A stretch of DNA of 34,549 nt. It comes from Lachnospiraceae bacterium UBA4292. Its GTDB lineage: Bacteria > Bacillota > Clostridia > Lachnospirales > Lachnospiraceae. A program made the position numbers and the translations under genes. The notes under the pieces were generated by a model. That model did not search any database. It saw only the letters and a list, made by a program, of their open reading frames with translations, and was not told where the DNA came from. Position 1 is the stretch's first letter. The number at the start of each line of letters is the position of its first letter. Location of the stretch: the NCBI GenBank assembly GCA_002395865.1, contig DGVE01000116.1, positions 1 through 34,549 on the forward strand, written 5' to 3'. This document shows positions 33,009 to 34,549 of the stretch, piece after piece.

Positions 33009-33722
33009 ATGCTGTATAATGTTTATTGTGATGAATCGTGCCATTTAGAACATGATGGTATAAATGATATGGTAATCGGCGCAGTATGGTGTCCTCAAAG
33101 AAAACTGAAGGAGATAAATAGCCGGATATGTGACATTAAACTTAGGAATGGTATCTCGCCCACGACAGAAATGAAATGGACAAAGATAAGCCCGGCAAAG
33201 GTGGTTGCATATAAAGATATTATCGACTATTTCTTTGATGATGACGATCTGCATTTTCGTGCCATTATAATTCCGGATAAAACCAAACTGAATCACAGAG
33301 CTTTTCATCAGACACATGATGATTGGTACTATAAAATGTATTTTGATATGCTGAAGGCTATTCTTTCTCCTGTCGATAGATATGAAATCTATATAGACAT
33401 AAAGGACTCTCATTCATATCAAAAGGCTCAAAAACTGAGGCAAGTATGCAGTAATTCAATGTACGATTTTTCGCAATCAGTAATACAGCGTCTGCAACCC
33501 ATACGTTCGGATGAAATACAAATAATGCAGTTAACCGATATTTTAATTGGCGCGGTTGGTTATCAGAATCGCACCTTTTCAGATGGCTTTGTAAATAGCA
33601 AAGCGAAGCTTGAGATAATCGAACTGATTAAAAGAAGGTCGGGCTATTCATTAACACGTACTACGCTTTTGAGAGAAGATAAATGCAATCTTTTCGTGTG
33701 GGATGCGAGGGATGTGGTATGA
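33009..33722 (+). CDS. DUF3800 family protein
   Basis: 237 residues; ATG with GTGGAGGTG 6 bases upstream. The family hallmark is the N-terminal YCDESCHLEHD (Asp 8, Glu 9, Ser 10) plus the later MKWTKIS, IYIDIKDSHS and QIMQLTDILIGAVGY with an invariant Asp; this fits the RNase H-like fold proposed for DUF3800. Such genes are common in phages and defence islands, with unproven nuclease activity. It starts 18 bases after hsdR and overlaps the next gene by ATGA, so it is part of the RM operon tail. Confidence 0.88.
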   Translation: MLYNVYCDESCHLEHDGINDMVIGAVWCPQRKLKEINSRICDIKLRNGISPTTEMKWTKISPAKVVAYKDIIDYFFDDDDLHFRAIIIPDKTKLNHRAFHQTHDDWYYKMYFDMLKAILSPVDRYEIYIDIKDSHSYQKAQKLRQVCSNSMYDFSQSVIQRLQPIRSDEIQIMQLTDILIGAVGYQNRTFSDGFVNSKAKLEIIELIKRRSGYSLTRTTLLREDKCNLFVWDARDVV

Positions 33723-34228
33723 ATGAGAAATGCTGGCTTCCACAAATGGAATTCTTCGATGATTATGGAAATGATTGGCCTTCATATGAGGAGGCGCTTT
33801 ATAGCATATTTAAAGCGGATTTTATAGATAGCCATCCATGCTATAAATGCCTTAGGGTTGCGGTAAAGCATTACCCTAAAGAGTACGGCAAAGAGGAGGC
33901 CTTCTTTCATACAACATGTAAGGATTACATCGGCGACGGCGAACGGGTACCCGATTTTAGAAGATGTGAACGAATACGATGGGTACGCGCATTTATCGAA
34001 AACTATGACTGTGATCCTTCTCTGTGTGAAGAATGTGATGGTGTAAAAGTTTGGAACGAACCATATAAGAGTAGAGAGCGCGTTCATATACTTCTTGCGG
34101 AAGAACGATATATGGTTGTCCTAGAAAAAAGAGATGATTTCTTTCTGTTGATTACAGCTTTTTATTTTGATTATGAACATGCCTTAGAGAAGCAATTGAA
34201 GCATTACGAGCAATATCGGGACAAATAA
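33719..34228 (+). CDS. Cys-rich protein with PBECR-like C-terminus, putative ribonuclease
   Basis: 169 residues from ATG 33719, which overlaps the DUF3800 stop (ATGA); a longer start at 33683 would overlap by 40 bases. The N-terminal half has paired cysteines (CYKCL at about 41-45; CDPSLCEEC at about 101-109) that could bind zinc. The C-terminal ~45 residues (RVHILLAEERYMVVLEKR then FFLLITAFYF) match the pattern of PBECR/BECR-fold nucleases of phage and conflict systems: a strand with E-R-Y, then a strand ending L-x-T-A-(F/Y). I infer a ribonuclease effector. Catalytic residues of BECR enzymes vary, so activity cannot be called. Confidence 0.7.
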   Translation: MNEKCWLPQMEFFDDYGNDWPSYEEALYSIFKADFIDSHPCYKCLRVAVKHYPKEYGKEEAFFHTTCKDYIGDGERVPDFRRCERIRWVRAFIENYDCDPSLCEECDGVKVWNEPYKSRERVHILLAEERYMVVLEKRDDFFLLITAFYFDYEHALEKQLKHYEQYRDK

Positions 34229-34261
34229 TAGAGTATATTTGAGAAATTGTTGCAAAACCCA

Positions 34262-34289
34262 TTGACGGGTATTTGAAAATGTGTATAAT
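34262..34289 (+). promoter_or_regulatory. Promoter of a candidate small RNA
   Basis: TTGACG (34262-34267), 16-base spacer, TATAAT (34284-34289), about 35 bases after the last RM gene. Confidence 0.75.
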
Positions 34290-34295
34290 GAAAGT

Positions 34296-34365
34296 AGCTC
34301 ATCTGCCGAGAGTAGAAGGAGTCTTCGAAGACGTTTTGCATATGCAAAGCGTCTTTTGCTTTTTG
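34296..34365 (+). ncRNA. Candidate ~70-nt small RNA
   Basis: The interval from the expected start after the promoter 34262-34289 to the terminator T-run holds no credible gene: a 35-codon frame from the ATG at 34288 would begin inside the -10 box and lacks a ribosome binding site. It contains the palindrome GTCTTCGAAGAC (34321-34332), which can compete with the terminator stem. It may be a regulatory RNA or simply a short attenuated transcript. Confidence 0.45.
34328..34365 (+). terminator. Terminator of the candidate small RNA
   Basis: AAGACG (34328-34333) pairs with CGTCTT (34350-34355), enclosing the palindrome TTTGCATATGCAAA; then TTGCTTTTT. The long stem is close to perfect. Confidence 0.85.
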
Positions 34366-34404
34366 CGTGAAATCGCCGGGGAATACTTTTTTTGAAATTT
34401 AGTA

Positions 34405-34433
34405 TTGACACCTGAACAATGCTGTGGTATATA
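34405..34433 (+). promoter_or_regulatory. Promoter of the T-box controlled gene
   Basis: TTGACA (34405-34410), 17-base spacer, TATATA (34428-34433); the overlapping TATACT at 34430-34435 would give a 19-base spacer. Confidence 0.75.
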
Positions 34434-34449
34434 CTTTACCAATTTAAAC

Positions 34450-34549
34450 CGTTGACGCGGAGATAAAGGTAATGATGCCTTTACAGAGATTCCGGGAGGG
34501 TGAGAGCCGGGAAAGAAACAAGTTATCAAATGGACCGCTGAGGGCGCAG
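34450..34549 (+). ncRNA. T-box leader, stem I, apparent specifier UGG (Trp), cut by window edge
   Basis: The order of elements fits T-box stem I: AAAGGTAATGATGCCTTTA, then CAGAGA, a GGTGAGA loop flanked by CCGG arms, then ...AAATGGACCGCTGAGG. In known leaders the specifier codon is followed by a purine and a few bases before CTGAG; here TGG (34531-34533) is followed by A and CCGCTGAG, so tryptophan is the best reading. Uncharged tRNA-Trp would promote antitermination. The antiterminator with its TGGNACCGCG box and the controlled gene lie beyond the window. Likely targets are trp biosynthesis, trpS or a Trp transporter. Confidence 0.8.

Noticed and set aside
34288..34395. A 35-codon ORF within the candidate small RNA
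   Set aside because: Its ATG overlaps the -10 box, no ribosome binding site precedes it, and it reads through the terminator hairpin.

Overview
The window looks like a chromosomal segment of a Clostridia bacterium, most likely a Lachnospiraceae relative (Butyrivibrio-like). I infer this from strong purine-rich ribosome binding sites, sigma-A type promoters, a T-box leader, heavy use of ATA/AGA/AGG codons and the gene families present. No tRNA, rRNA, CRISPR array or intact insertion sequence was seen.

Layout. (1) 1-8790: a recombined ABC efflux locus. Two complete sets of permease + permease + MacB/LolD-type ATPase lie in tandem, joined by a duplicated ~280-base block that carries a terminator, a promoter and the 5' end of a permease gene. 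Upstream are scars of a lost module: a lipoprotein gene fused to an ATPase 3' tail, and a 54-codon permease stub. (2) 8855-10427: a YgjP-like metallopeptidase, then a lipoprotein whose signal peptide is only in frame if ribosomes or RNA polymerase slip at an A AAA AAG heptamer. (3) 10500-20650: an accessory stretch with defence or conflict character. It holds an AbiEi-type antitoxin without its usual toxin but followed by an ORF6N + PLD-like protein, an unrecognised two-gene unit with a hydrophobic hairpin plus coiled coil, a small membrane protein, a SWIM-SNF2 helicase coupled to an unrecognised 538-residue partner, and a VapBC pair. (4) 20692-24831: a compact NAD operon encoding an NrtR-type Nudix regulator, nicotinamidase, NAD synthase, a NadM-like adenylyltransferase and nicotinate phosphoribosyltransferase, with a good promoter and terminator. 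(5) 24840-34228: a type I restriction-modification locus, hsdM-hsdS-(AAA/TOPRIM OLD-like)-hsdR, followed by a DUF3800 protein and a protein whose C-terminus resembles PBECR-type nucleases. The hsdS target domains and the OLD-like gene are visibly more AT-rich than hsdM and hsdR. (6) 34262-34549: a candidate small RNA (promoter directly followed by a terminator), then a promoter and the start of a T-box leader whose apparent specifier is UGG (Trp).

How the parts work together. The NAD operon is coherent: nicotinamide to nicotinate (PncA), to NaMN (PncB), to NaAD (NadM-like), to NAD (NadE), under NrtR. The RM locus resembles the known layout in which an anti-phage ATPase/nuclease sits between hsdS and hsdR (compare PrrC in hsd loci), here extended by two small genes. 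The best candidates for undescribed biology are the two-gene unit at 12371-14238, the SNF2-partner pair at 14875-19834, the AbiEi/ORF6N-PLD pair, the nested OLD plus DUF3800/nuclease RM locus, and the slippery-site lipoprotein. All functional statements are inferred from sequence motifs read by eye; no database search was possible.
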